Of a stretch of 64,000 nt of DNA, positions 8,487 through 16,829 are shown in pieces. The stretch's first letter is position 1. Each line of letters starts with the position of its first letter. The stretch is from Pseudomonas fluorescens (GTDB lineage Bacteria > Pseudomonadota > Gammaproteobacteria > Pseudomonadales > Pseudomonadaceae), in assembly GCF_003732425.1 (NCBI RefSeq), contig NZ_MOBX01000016.1, forward strand, positions 496,001 to 560,000, given 5' to 3'. The notes beneath the pieces are model-generated. The model did no database searches and was not told the origin of the DNA. It saw only the letters and a list, made by a program, of their open reading frames with translations. The position numbers were made by a program, and so were the translations under genes.

Positions 8487-8993
8487 TCACTCCTCATCCA
8501 TCGGCGACGATTCCACGTCGGTCATGCTTAGCAGCCGAAACTCATTGTTCACAAACTCGTAGTAACGATCCCGGTTACCGCTTTCCAAAGCGTTCCCTTG
8601 GGCGTCCTCTTCACCGTCGAGCGTGATGCCGGACACGATAATCAAGCGGCTCTCGGGCTGGTAAACCATGCCGAACGTGTTGCCGTCGTAAGCATTCGGC
8701 AGACCGCCAACGACTTCCCCAGTCTGAGCGTCCAGCACTTCGCCGCAAATGGCGCTGCCGCCACAGCCGAGCCTGTGCAGGATGTAATGGCCGGCGAAGT
8801 TGACCTTGCCTTTCAGGGCTAGCACCCGTGCCTGATCCATCATTGGGCTGCTGTTTTCTTGCGGCACCAGCTTATGGTTAGGGCCGGTGAAAACTGGCGT
8901 GACGGTGTAATCCTTGAAGGCTGGATCGGCAGCGAATGCCATGGACGCGGCAGCCAATATCAAGCTGCCGAGAAGAACCGAAAATCCTTTCAC
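8487..8993 (-). CDS. Secreted hypothetical protein (NFAGHY family)
   Basis: The 168-residue protein has a signal peptide (MKGFSVLLGSLILAAASMAFA, then ADPAF). The mature part contains KVNFAGHYILHRLGCGGSAICGEVLDAQTGEVV followed by DSRLIIVSG-like beta strands. I recognise this as a conserved bacterial periplasmic family of unknown function (NFAGHY..WGCG..C..i.D..TG). Two cysteines flank the glycine-rich turn. It is part of the overlapping minus-strand series, 4 bases from the next gene. Confidence 0.65.
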   Translation of the reverse strand: MKGFSVLLGSLILAAASMAFAADPAFKDYTVTPVFTGPNHKLVPQENSSPMMDQARVLALKGKVNFAGHYILHRLGCGGSAICGEVLDAQTGEVVGGLPNAYDGNTFGMVYQPESRLIIVSGITLDGEEDAQGNALESGNRDRYYEFVNNEFRLLSMTDVESSPMDEE

Positions 8994-9028
8994 GTAGTAA
9001 CTCCGTAAATGCAGTGGGGACCGTCGAC

Positions 9029-9538
9029 TTACTCAGACTGCCCTTCATAAAGCTGTGTCTGCGGATTGAATTGCCACAGATGGGGCCGGGTCATGGCCTC
9101 TTTGCCCTTGTAGCGGATCTGGTCGCGCTTATCGCGGATGTAGGAGTAGATCTCGATGTCTTTTACATCGCCGCCGTTCTTGGGCGGTCCGTCCAGTACC
9201 TTGACCTCGGCGAAGTAATCGCCGCCGACATGCTTCAAGTAACCGTGGCACTGGATAAGGAAGGCGAAGGTCGAGTCACCCGCTGAACCACGGCTTGAGT
9301 AGGAGGTAAAAATGAAGTCCTCCTGTCCGTCGCCGTTGAGATCGCCGCGATACACCACCTTGCCCTCCTCCAGACTGAATCCATCAGTTTGAAAACTTGA
9401 ATGTATGTCCAGGACGTAATCGGGTCTTTCCACCCATTGCGAGAGAAAATTCTTCGTATCGGTCTCCGAATTGCACAGATCCGTCGCCATGCTCACCATC
9501 GGCAACCAGGCCAAACAAATCAACAACAGTCGTTTCAC
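9029..9538 (-). CDS. Secreted XAC2610/FG-GAP-like protein
   Basis: The 169-residue protein has a signal peptide (MKRLLLICLAWLPMVSMA). The mature part contains VVYRGDLNGDGQEDFIFTSYSS, an FG-GAP/EF-loop-like D-x-N-x-D-x-x-D calcium-binding motif. The C-terminal beta-rich part is like that of the XAC2610-related proteins. The GTG start overlaps the stop of the upstream large fusion gene by 4 bases (GTGA). A second gene with a related N-F-D-G-x-x-D motif lies at 14913-15299. The function is unknown. Confidence 0.65.
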   Translation of the reverse strand: MKRLLLICLAWLPMVSMATDLCNSETDTKNFLSQWVERPDYVLDIHSSFQTDGFSLEEGKVVYRGDLNGDGQEDFIFTSYSSRGSAGDSTFAFLIQCHGYLKHVGGDYFAEVKVLDGPPKNGGDVKDIEIYSYIRDKRDQIRYKGKEAMTRPHLWQFNPQTQLYEGQSE

Positions 9539-11985
9539 TTCGCATCCTTCGAATTGATCAATTCCAAATACCCATCCCGATACACCACCTCACACCCCAC
9601 CCACGCCGGATCCACCTGCGGTATCACTGCCGACGGCTTGCGCAACTCACGCAACAGAGTCGAGCCATGCGACAAGCGTCCGCCCATCCGCGCAATCACC
9701 GCCCGCGCGGTTTGGTAATGCGCGTGCCGCCCCGGATCGAGGGTGTCTTCGAGCAGGATGTCGGCGCCGAGGATGCCTTGCACCTGCCCCGGATAAATCA
9801 TGAACCCGGTGGCCTGCTCAGCACCTTCGCGACCGTCCTGCCAAAAGCTGCCATCGCGGGTGCGCACATCGGGGTGCGGTGCAAACCAATGTTCGCGATC
9901 CGCCAGCGGCATGGCGTGGTGCAGGCGGAAGAAGATGCGCATCAGGTTGTCGCGATACCACTCGCGTACTTGCAGGTAGTAGCCGCGCAGGCCCGGCAGA
10001 CCGCTCGAATGCGCGAGGCGGATCAGATTTGGCCATTGCGGGAATGGCTGTAGCGGCAGTTCGCTCGACGCGGGTCGAGGGGTGGCCGGATCGGTTTCCC
10101 AAGGCAATCGATGCGGACTGTTTTCAAGATTGTCGTAAGCGGTTGGCGGGCGCCCAAGCCAGTCGCCGCCACTACTGGCCAGCGCCGTGGCGATGCACAG
10201 ATTGCCTTGCACCACGAACACGTAAAACCGGGTGAACCAGTCCGCCAATTGCTGACCATCGGCAGCTTGGGCGACGAGTTCGGTGAGCTCCTGATCGAAG
10301 CGCTGCAAACCATTTTCAAGGTTCAGCAAATGCGCGCGAGCCTTGCGTTGCATACGCAAAAACAGCGGCAACGAACGCAGCATTTTGAGCGGTTGCCACG
10401 GCAGATGCGGAGTCGCGCCACCGACTTCACCGGCGTAGTTATCGGCGCTGATGCCCCAGTCGGCCAGCCGGGCAAGAAACAGATCATTGTTGATGTAGGA
10501 AGCGCCGCCGAACACGGCAGTGAACGGCTCGTTGTCCTGCAACACTCGCGCATCCCACCGCGCCATGATCGCCGGAATACTCGCTGCCGCGCGGCGCTGA
10601 GCGTACTCGACAAAAACGCTCGGTTGCGGTGGCAAGATCTCGGCGATGTTCGCGGCGGTGAGGTGCCGGCGCCAGCCGTAATCGCTGATCGGCCGGTATT
10701 GCAGCAGCCACAGTTGCGCACCGTCCCAGGCCCATTCGACGTCGCCGGGCACGTAGTGGAACACGCGCAACACGTCTTGCAGAAATTGCCATAGCCGCTC
10801 TTCGGTCAAGCCGTGGGACGGCGTGAACGTGCCGCTGCGCCACGCATCGCCGAGCCGCGAAAGCGTTGCCCGCGAGGGGCTGACATGACCGTCGGCGAGC
10901 GATTCGAGATGGCCTTCAACCCATTCGAGTTCTACCGAAAGATGGCGCACGAAGGCAATCCCGGACACTACCGGGGTGATGAAGCGCTGCACCACCACTT
11001 CCTCGACGCCTTCAGCAGTCAATTCGGCGATGCGTTTCGGCACATTGGCGGTCGGCTCGCGCAGATAGGTGGTGCTCAAACCGGCATTCGCCGAGTCGGC
11101 CTGATCCTCGCCATAACTGGAGGAGCGCACCGCCCAGGTCACGTCGGGTTGGGCGGCGAGAAACGCGGGCAGACGCGGATCAGCGCAATCGTTGAGCGTC
11201 AGCGCTGTCGGCACCGGTTGCCGCGCCAGTTCAGCCAAGCGCAAACGCCCGCCCTTGGTGTGCGCGACAAACCCGCGCTCGCCCGACTCCAGCCACTGCG
11301 CGAATTCGGCGGGCGAGTCGATCCACGGGTAATGACCCCAACCGGGTTTGAGGCTGATGATCAGATCGGCGCGGGCAAGAATCGCCGACCATGCCGCCGC
11401 TTGCTCGATGCCGAGTACGGCGTCCTGATCGCCCCAAACCAGCTCGACCGGATCGCTGATCCACTCCAGCAGCGGCAACGCGGTGTCGGCGCGAATCAGA
11501 TCCCAATGCGGCACGAACGCACGGCAGCGCGCATAGCCGGCGCCCATGCGCTGGTACTGCGCGGGCGTCCAGGTCTGGTTGGAGAACTTGCGCGCGAACA
11601 GCGTGGGTTTGTTCGACAGTAGCCAGTGAATGGTCTTGCGGATCGGCAGCGGCGACATCAGTGCCGGTAACCGCCGCTGCCAGAGAAACGCCCCGACCGG
11701 CGCCAACAAAACACTGCGGGAAAAGTGCCCGGGCCGACGTTGCAACGCATGTAGCACCAGCAATGCATTGACCCCGACTGCCATGATCGCGCTGCCCTTC
11801 TGCGTCATCGCCAACAAGGTCTGCGCGTAGTCCGCCAGATCCTCGCAAGGTGGCAGCGGATTGGCGCCGAAGCCCGGCAACTCCAGCGGCACCACGTCGT
11901 AGCGCTGGAAGTGCGGCAGCACGTCATCCCACCAATCGGTGGCGCTGCCGTTGCCGGCCAGCAGATACATCAAGGGCTTGCTCAT
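9535..11985 (-). CDS. Alpha/beta hydrolase-like domain fused to PEP synthase-like domains
   Basis: This 816-residue fusion has three parts. Residues 1-235 form an alpha/beta hydrolase fold (LLAGNGSATDWWDDVLPHF, LVWGDQDAVLG, GWGHYPWIDSPAEF). The nucleophile elbow reads G71-V-N73-A-L, so the usual serine is replaced by asparagine. Residues about 270-460 resemble the PEP synthase/pyruvate phosphate dikinase ATP-grasp domain (TWAVRSSSYGEDQADSANAGLSTTYL, LLQYRPIS). The C-terminal swivelling phosphohistidine domain carries GGRLSHGSTLLRELRKPSAV, with the candidate phospho-His after Ser. The whole resembles PEP-utilising phosphotransferases such as rifampin phosphotransferase in domain logic, but the substrate is unknown. 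GAGGA precedes the ATG by 7 bases. Confidence 0.75.
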   Translation of the reverse strand: MSKPLMYLLAGNGSATDWWDDVLPHFQRYDVVPLELPGFGANPLPPCEDLADYAQTLLAMTQKGSAIMAVGVNALLVLHALQRRPGHFSRSVLLAPVGAFLWQRRLPALMSPLPIRKTIHWLLSNKPTLFARKFSNQTWTPAQYQRMGAGYARCRAFVPHWDLIRADTALPLLEWISDPVELVWGDQDAVLGIEQAAAWSAILARADLIISLKPGWGHYPWIDSPAEFAQWLESGERGFVAHTKGGRLRLAELARQPVPTALTLNDCADPRLPAFLAAQPDVTWAVRSSSYGEDQADSANAGLSTTYLREPTANVPKRIAELTAEGVEEVVVQRFITPVVSGIAFVRHLSVELEWVEGHLESLADGHVSPSRATLSRLGDAWRSGTFTPSHGLTEERLWQFLQDVLRVFHYVPGDVEWAWDGAQLWLLQYRPISDYGWRRHLTAANIAEILPPQPSVFVEYAQRRAAASIPAIMARWDARVLQDNEPFTAVFGGASYINNDLFLARLADWGISADNYAGEVGGATPHLPWQPLKMLRSLPLFLRMQRKARAHLLNLENGLQRFDQELTELVAQAADGQQLADWFTRFYVFVVQGNLCIATALASSGGDWLGRPPTAYDNLENSPHRLPWETDPATPRPASSELPLQPFPQWPNLIRLAHSSGLPGLRGYYLQVREWYRDNLMRIFFRLHHAMPLADREHWFAPHPDVRTRDGSFWQDGREGAEQATGFMIYPGQVQGILGADILLEDTLDPGRHAHYQTARAVIARMGGRLSHGSTLLRELRKPSAVIPQVDPAWVGCEVVYRDGYLELINSKDAK

Positions 11986-11994
11986 GGACGATCC

Positions 11995-13389
11995 TCAGGT
12001 CAGATCGCGCAGAGCGGTGTCGAGGGTTGGATAGCGGAATGTGTAGCCGGCCTCGGTCAAACGCTGGGGCACCACGCGCTGACCGTCGAAAAACAGCTGA
12101 GCCATCTCCCCCGCCATTGCACGCACTGGCGCGGCGGGAATGTGCAACCACACCGGACGCTTGAGGACCTTGCCGGCCTGCTCGGCGAACGCTGCCTGAC
12201 TGACCGTCTCGGGCGCGACCATGTTGTAGGTGCCGCGCAGAGTGTCGTCGTTGAAAGCCCGCGCGATCACCTGAAGCACATCGTCGCGATGCACCCAGCT
12301 CATGATCTGCCGACCGTCGCCCATACGCCCTCCGAAACCCAGGCGGAACGGCAGCAGCAATGGCGACAACGCACCACCCGGACCGAAGACCACGCCGAGA
12401 CGCAGCACCACCTGACGCACGCCAAACTGGGTGGCCGGTTGCGCGGCGGCTTCCCAACGCGCGCAGAGTTCGGCCATGAAACCGTCGCCCTTGCTGGCGC
12501 GTTCGTCGAGGCTTTCGCTGGCATCGCGTACGCCGTAGAAGCCGATGGCCGAGGCTTGAATCCACAGCGTTGGTTTGTGCTTGGTGTTCTTCAGCCAGGT
12601 CATCAGTGCTTCGGTGGTGCCGACTCGGCTGGCGAGTAGTTGCGCCTGACGCTTGGGAGTCCAGCGTGGGCCGGCGACGGGCGCGCCGGCGAGATTGATC
12701 ACTACGTCGAAGGCTTCGTCATGACTGAGTTCGCTGAGCGAATGCACGCAGCGGACGCGGCCGTTGAATAGATTGGCCGCGCTCAACGGATCGCGCGTCA
12801 GTACGCTGACCGAGTGGCCCGCGTCGAGTAATTGATTGGCCAAGGCTTCACCGATAAACCCGGTGCCGCCGGTGATCAGCACGCGCTTGAAAGCGCTGCC
12901 GGCAAACGGGTTGGATTGGCTCGGAGTCTTTATTGAAGGGGATTTTCGGCGGTCATGCCGATACAGCCAAAACAACGGTGGCAGTAAAACCAGCAACGCA
13001 AAACCGTCGAGCCACAGGTGCGACCAGACCTGTTGTTGCGCTGAAAGCCACATGTCCTGCGGCGCCCATAACAGGATGCCGGCGATCAACCAGACCCACG
13101 CTGCCGGGTTTTTCAAGCGATTGCCCAAGTGCACCAGCGCGAGCATGTACAGCGAATAACTTTGCAGCGTCGCGCCGAACAGCGCGAGCCACCAGACTTG
13201 TTGTTCGTGGCCGGCGGCGGGTACTGCGTCGGTGCCCCAGAATGCGAGTTCGAGGGTGTGCAGATAGCCGTCGAGTAAACCGGAGTGACCGGCCCAGGTC
13301 AGGGTGAGTCCGGCGAGTATGTGCACGATTGCGGCGGCGTATAGCCAGAGCACTAACGCAGGGCGAAGCGAGGTCGAGGGGGCTGGCAT
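11995..13389 (-). CDS. TIGR01777-family NAD-dependent epimerase with N-terminal membrane domain
   Basis: The protein has 464 residues. The first ~160 form four hydrophobic segments (LWLYAAAIVHILAGLTL, WWLALFGATLQSYSLYML and others) resembling a DoxX-like membrane module. From about 160 on it is a TIGR01777 short-chain epimerase with a Rossmann motif (VLITGGTGFIGEALANQL). It also has the family signatures INLAGAPV, RWTPKRQAQLLASRVGTT, SAIGFYG and LRLGVVFGPGGALSPLLLPFRLGFGGRMGDGRQ..SWVH. The substrate is unknown. The ATG at 13389 is preferred over 13407 because AGGA lies 6 bases before it. It is 9 bases upstream of the fusion gene and probably co-transcribed. Confidence 0.85.
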   Translation of the reverse strand: MPAPSTSLRPALVLWLYAAAIVHILAGLTLTWAGHSGLLDGYLHTLELAFWGTDAVPAAGHEQQVWWLALFGATLQSYSLYMLALVHLGNRLKNPAAWVWLIAGILLWAPQDMWLSAQQQVWSHLWLDGFALLVLLPPLFWLYRHDRRKSPSIKTPSQSNPFAGSAFKRVLITGGTGFIGEALANQLLDAGHSVSVLTRDPLSAANLFNGRVRCVHSLSELSHDEAFDVVINLAGAPVAGPRWTPKRQAQLLASRVGTTEALMTWLKNTKHKPTLWIQASAIGFYGVRDASESLDERASKGDGFMAELCARWEAAAQPATQFGVRQVVLRLGVVFGPGGALSPLLLPFRLGFGGRMGDGRQIMSWVHRDDVLQVIARAFNDDTLRGTYNMVAPETVSQAAFAEQAGKVLKRPVWLHIPAAPVRAMAGEMAQLFFDGQRVVPQRLTEAGYTFRYPTLDTALRDLT

Positions 13390-13457
13390 TCCGTGTCCTG
13401 AGCGCATTCCTTGGGGGGTGGGGAGTTTAAAGGAAATGCGTGAGGTTTCGGGAGTTG

Positions 13458-14825
13458 TCAGTAGCAGTAGCTGGGTTTGATTGGTGTGGTGGAGTTTTTC
13501 TTCAAGTGTTCCAAACCAAAACTCGCGCCTTCACTACCCTTCGCGAGGGCCATTTGGTAACAGGCCATGGCTCGGGATGGATCTTTGGTACCCCATTCGC
13601 CGCTCGCGAAGGTAGATGCCAACTTGCTGATCGCGTTGGCATTGCCCATTTTCACGGCGCCCATCAGTGCTTGCTCTGCAAGCGCAGGATTTTTGCAGGG
13701 GCCGTCTGATGTTAGTTCATTGCCATCGCAGTAAAACTCGGAAAGTCCCATCGCACCGTTCGGCAACGCAGTGGCCGCTGCTTTGAATAGTGACTCCAAA
13801 GTATCCGTCGGCACCTGCGGCGCCATGCCCGAGAGGCTCAAAACAGCTGCTTTATAACTGGCGAGTGGGTCCCCGGAGTGCGCTGCACATAACAAGTTTT
13901 CTAGCGTGGCCTCAAACAACTCAACGGTGCGAGGCTGGTCCTCCGGTGCACCCAATGCTTCGAACGCCTCGGCACGCTGGAAACAGTAACTCTCTTCCTT
14001 GCTCATCGTCGGCGTACTGGCCGCGACCAGGTCTTTCTCGCGAATAGACCAGTCTTCAACGCCTTCAAGCACCCAGCACGCCTGACGGGAAAAATTGAAG
14101 GCTTTGACATTGCTCCAGCCGGCGCGTCGATCCACAACAGTGGAGTGGCTGTCGTCGTATTCCCAAATCACAACACCCGGGGTTTTACGAGACTCGATAG
14201 GCGCCATCAACGGATAAACCAACCCAGCCCCCTTCTCGCCCGTGGTCACCGGTTCGAAACGACCCGGCTCGGACTTTGGCTTTAACACCAACGATTTGAC
14301 GGTAAGCGCAGTGAGCCGGCGCTGTGCTTCTATATCGGCAGAAAATACTGCCAGGAACGGTAAGAAATCCTCGGATGGGCAAGCGTCGCTGGCATTGCCT
14401 TTATCGGATAGATGCGCGGACTGTTCCGGCGTAATCTTGTCCAGATACGCCGAACGCTCACGACTCATTCTGGCGATGCACGAGTTGACGGCGAACACAT
14501 GCGCCGGCATCCCCGCCTCGATCTCGAACGCCTCCAACGGACAGTTCGCATCGCGCAATTTCAGCCACGCACGTTGCGACTCCTTGACCTTCGCCGCGTA
14601 CTCCGCGCCCAACGCCGGATCTGTTCGATAGTCAGACTCAAGCCGCGTCATCAACTGCTTGTAGCTGACGTTCAATTGCGCATCGGCAGCCTTCTTCGCC
14701 GCCTCCGAGCACGGCACCATTTCTAGGCTTGAGGTGACATCGCTGCAGTCGTCCTGCGCATAGGCCGCTGAAGCGGGCAGCAGTACGGCCAGCAGGGTTA
14801 AAACAAAACGGTTCACTGTGTTCAT
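13458..14825 (-). CDS. Secreted LprI (DUF1311) - Sel1-type fusion protein
   Basis: The protein has 455 residues from the ATG at 14825, with signal peptide VLTLLAVLLPASAAYA. Residues about 24-130 are an LprI/DUF1311 domain (DCSDVTSSLEMVPCSEAAKK... LNVSYKQLMTRL... ESQRAWLKLRDANC... SCIARMSRERSAYL). The rest (CPSEDFLPFLAVFSADIEAQRRL ... ACWVLEGVEDWSI ... Sel1-like repeats ... SYCY) is closely related to the free-standing protein at 20640-21659, which sits between vgrG and the peptidoglycan-hydrolase effector. The fusion links a lysozyme-inhibitor-type domain with that effector-associated domain, which supports a protective role in the periplasm. That role is inference. Confidence 0.75.
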   Translation of the reverse strand: MNTVNRFVLTLLAVLLPASAAYAQDDCSDVTSSLEMVPCSEAAKKAADAQLNVSYKQLMTRLESDYRTDPALGAEYAAKVKESQRAWLKLRDANCPLEAFEIEAGMPAHVFAVNSCIARMSRERSAYLDKITPEQSAHLSDKGNASDACPSEDFLPFLAVFSADIEAQRRLTALTVKSLVLKPKSEPGRFEPVTTGEKGAGLVYPLMAPIESRKTPGVVIWEYDDSHSTVVDRRAGWSNVKAFNFSRQACWVLEGVEDWSIREKDLVAASTPTMSKEESYCFQRAEAFEALGAPEDQPRTVELFEATLENLLCAAHSGDPLASYKAAVLSLSGMAPQVPTDTLESLFKAAATALPNGAMGLSEFYCDGNELTSDGPCKNPALAEQALMGAVKMGNANAISKLASTFASGEWGTKDPSRAMACYQMALAKGSEGASFGLEHLKKNSTTPIKPSYCY

Positions 14826-14836
14826 CCTTGAGTCAT

Positions 14837-14912
14837 TCAGGTTTTGCGTTTGGTGAATCGGGTGATGCATTGCTTGGGTAGGTTCATTTCCCAGTAAGTG
14901 CTGAGCAACGCT
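14837..14912 (-). pseudogene. Out-of-frame C-terminal tail of the 14913-15299 gene
   Basis: Beyond the stop at 14913 another frame continues LLSTYWEMNLPKQCITRFTKRKT and ends at 14837. This resembles the normal C-terminus of XAC2610-related proteins (VDKKRK.LLSTYW...C.TR). The two frames are joined if the 7-T run at 14918-14924 (A7 on the coding strand) is read one base shorter. It is either a real frameshift or a sequencing error. Confidence 0.6.
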
Positions 14913-15299
14913 TTACGTTTTTTTGTCGACGCGCAGGTTAACGAAGCCATCGCCGCAATCCGGCTGCAACTCTTCGAAGGTGCCGGTTTTGACTTGGTAA
15001 ATGAACACCCGGTAGTAGTGGTAAGTGCCCATGCCGTCCTCGAGTTGCCAGACCGCGAAATCCTGGGCGCCGTCGAAATTGAAATCATCGAACTGCACAT
15101 GGAGTTCGTTTTCGGCTTCAAAATCGATTGTTCGCGACTCGCTGTGCGTTTCGCTTTTAACCGCGATGTTCAGCTTGAAGCCTTCGAGAACCAGCGTCGC
15201 GTCGACGCCTTTGGTTGGACTGAACGTGGTGGTTTGGGCTAACGCTGGGATCGTCCACATCAGGCCGAGCAGCGATACCGCCAGAGTTTTGAATCGCAT
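14913..15299 (-). CDS. Secreted XAC2610-related protein, probably frameshifted at its 3' end
   Basis: The protein has 128 residues as read, with signal peptide MRFKTLAVSLLGLMWTIPALA. The mature domain contains VQFDDFNFDGAQDFAVWQLEDGMGTYHYYRVFIYQ and ELQPDCGDGFVNLRVDKKT, typical of the XAC2610-related family (D-x-N-x-D-G-x-x-D calcium-like loop). The frame stops after VDKKT, while the +1 frame continues with the family's expected LLSTYW..C..R ending. A one-base excess in an A7 run is therefore likely. Function is unknown. It sits between two secreted-protein genes of the same strand. Confidence 0.65.
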   Translation of the reverse strand: MRFKTLAVSLLGLMWTIPALAQTTTFSPTKGVDATLVLEGFKLNIAVKSETHSESRTIDFEAENELHVQFDDFNFDGAQDFAVWQLEDGMGTYHYYRVFIYQVKTGTFEELQPDCGDGFVNLRVDKKT

Positions 15300-15307
15300 G
15301 TACTGCC

Positions 15308-15733
15308 CTACTCCCACTTGCATCCGGACTCGAGAGAGGAGTCGATGCTGGTGCTGATTCCGAAGCTATAAGCCTTACCGTTGGACCGCTTCGTGTAAGA
15401 CATCGAGACGATCTGCGAACCTTGAGTCATCAACTCATAAGTCCCCGTGACCTTGCCATTGACGATTTCGGACCAAGTTCTGGTGTGCTGCCAAGGCGCG
15501 TCCGGATCGAGGACTTCATTCTGAGAATCCGTCAACACAATGGAAATGGGCTCACTTGATTTGGCGTACTTCACGAAACCACCAGACCATTTGCTGGCTT
15601 CGTCGTAGTAGGTACGGAGTTCGAGCTTTACCGGGCTCGATTGGGATAGTTCGAAGCAAAGTGATTCGGTGGTGACTGCGCTTTGAGCGCCTAAAGGAAA
15701 TAGCGCAAAAAAGAGAAAGAAAAGTTTGTTCAT
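15308..15733 (-). CDS. Secreted hypothetical protein
   Basis: The protein has 141 residues from the ATG at 15733 (GGA 6-7 bases upstream). A signal peptide (MNKLFFLFFALFPLGAQSAV) precedes a compact beta-rich domain with two cysteines (ESLCFELSQSSP ... ESGCKWE) that could form an end-to-end disulfide. No family is recognised. The gene lies 8 bases upstream of the XAC2610-like gene and belongs to the same run of small periplasmic proteins. Confidence 0.6.
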   Translation of the reverse strand: MNKLFFLFFALFPLGAQSAVTTESLCFELSQSSPVKLELRTYYDEASKWSGGFVKYAKSSEPISIVLTDSQNEVLDPDAPWQHTRTWSEIVNGKVTGTYELMTQGSQIVSMSYTKRSNGKAYSFGISTSIDSSLESGCKWE

Positions 15734-15780
15734 GCTCATCCAAGTCGACGCTTTCGCGCGAATGCACTGGCTTGTCCGTT

Positions 15781-16530
15781 TCAACGTCTGCTCTTGTCCG
15801 GTGCCAAAGCCAATTGGCGAGCACGCTCTATCGTCGCGCGAATTAGGCAGGCATCGGACCACTCACCGAAAACTGATTTATGCAATTTCGGGTCGGCCTG
15901 GCACTCCGCATCTCGAAATTTCATCCAGGCTCTTTGAGTTTCCCTCAGTGCTTTCTGACCGCTTTCGTCCAGCCGACCCATACGATCCCGATATACAGAA
16001 TTCAGCAATGCATCCGCGTCAGGAACCATCAGATCAAGAACACCATTTCCCGAGGGAAACCACTCGACGTCCGCCAATGCCTGTTCGCTCTCATTGTTCC
16101 AATTGTAGAGGCCGTTTTCTTCGATCTTCAGTGTGGCGGATCGCTGATGGTGATTCGTCGGATCGCTCACGCTGACCTCCGAGCGATAAACAATTTCCAA
16201 ATAGATAGGGTCGGTTGTGCGCTGAGGATCATTCAATAGCGTTTGCCGAACAATGGCCCGTTGCTTTTTGCTCTCAGTGATCTCTATCGAAAAGCACGGA
16301 TCCGGCCCAGGACTTTCTGCGGACGCCCTCCTCTCCAGGCATTGATTACGAACCGCCATTGAAGGGGTATCCGAACCGCCACCCACATCAACGACTCTGA
16401 CAAGCAACCGGACTTCCGGATCCTTGGAAAAGTCGGCCTGAAGGATGGTGGCAATCATCGTGCCCTCAGCCATGACCACAGGCGACAGTATTGAAAGTAA
16501 AAAAATGAGGCTGAATCTGAAAATCTGCAT
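15781..16530 (-). CDS. Secreted protein with C-terminal LprI (DUF1311) domain
   Basis: The 249-residue protein has a signal peptide (MQIFRFSLIFLLSILSPVVMA). An N-terminal region of ~160 residues is unassigned. The C-terminal domain (VYRDRMGRLDESGQKALRETQRAWMKFRDAECQAD ... DACLIRATIERARQLAL) matches the DUF1311/LprI signature of aQraWmkFRdaeC and C-lir.T.eRa..L. It is the third LprI-type protein in the region, each with a different domain context. Some 300 AT-rich bases separate it from the candidate immunity gene at 16830, so it may have its own promoter. Confidence 0.7.
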   Translation of the reverse strand: MQIFRFSLIFLLSILSPVVMAEGTMIATILQADFSKDPEVRLLVRVVDVGGGSDTPSMAVRNQCLERRASAESPGPDPCFSIEITESKKQRAIVRQTLLNDPQRTTDPIYLEIVYRSEVSVSDPTNHHQRSATLKIEENGLYNWNNESEQALADVEWFPSGNGVLDLMVPDADALLNSVYRDRMGRLDESGQKALRETQRAWMKFRDAECQADPKLHKSVFGEWSDACLIRATIERARQLALAPDKSRR

Positions 16531-16829
16531 TCCTTGGCGTCCGTAAAAAACTCAGTGATCCGTTCAATTCTGAAAGGGCCTGCGACAGAAGATAGAGTCA
16601 GAACCGACAAACGGGCCAGATCTATTTAAGTTCTCAACCAAATTCAAAGCGGTCGAGCGCAACAAATAAATCCGTATCCTTTACCATTGACTAACCTCCC
16701 TCTGCATATCAGCATTCCTTAACAAATATATTCTCATGAATTGAAAAGCAATGAATTCACGAGGAGCGCTCAAAAAAACCGCTCCATGTTATCTCAACCT
16801 ATCCGTGGATAAAGTTGCCACCATCGATA
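16531..16829. other. AT-rich non-coding stretch
   Basis: These 299 bases lie between two minus-strand genes. They are much richer in A/T than the flanks and hold no credible reading frame. A promoter for the LprI-type gene at 16530 is likely here, but no clear -35/-10 or terminator could be fixed. Confidence 0.4.

Noticed and set aside
14918..14924. Programmed ribosomal frameshift at the A7 run
   Set aside because: The restored frame needs a +1 shift, not the usual -1 slip on A-rich heptamers, and no stimulatory structure was seen. A plain indel is simpler.
16762..16786. Possible terminator GAGCG...CGCTC
   Set aside because: The A/T run is inside the loop and not after the stem, so it does not fit an intrinsic terminator.
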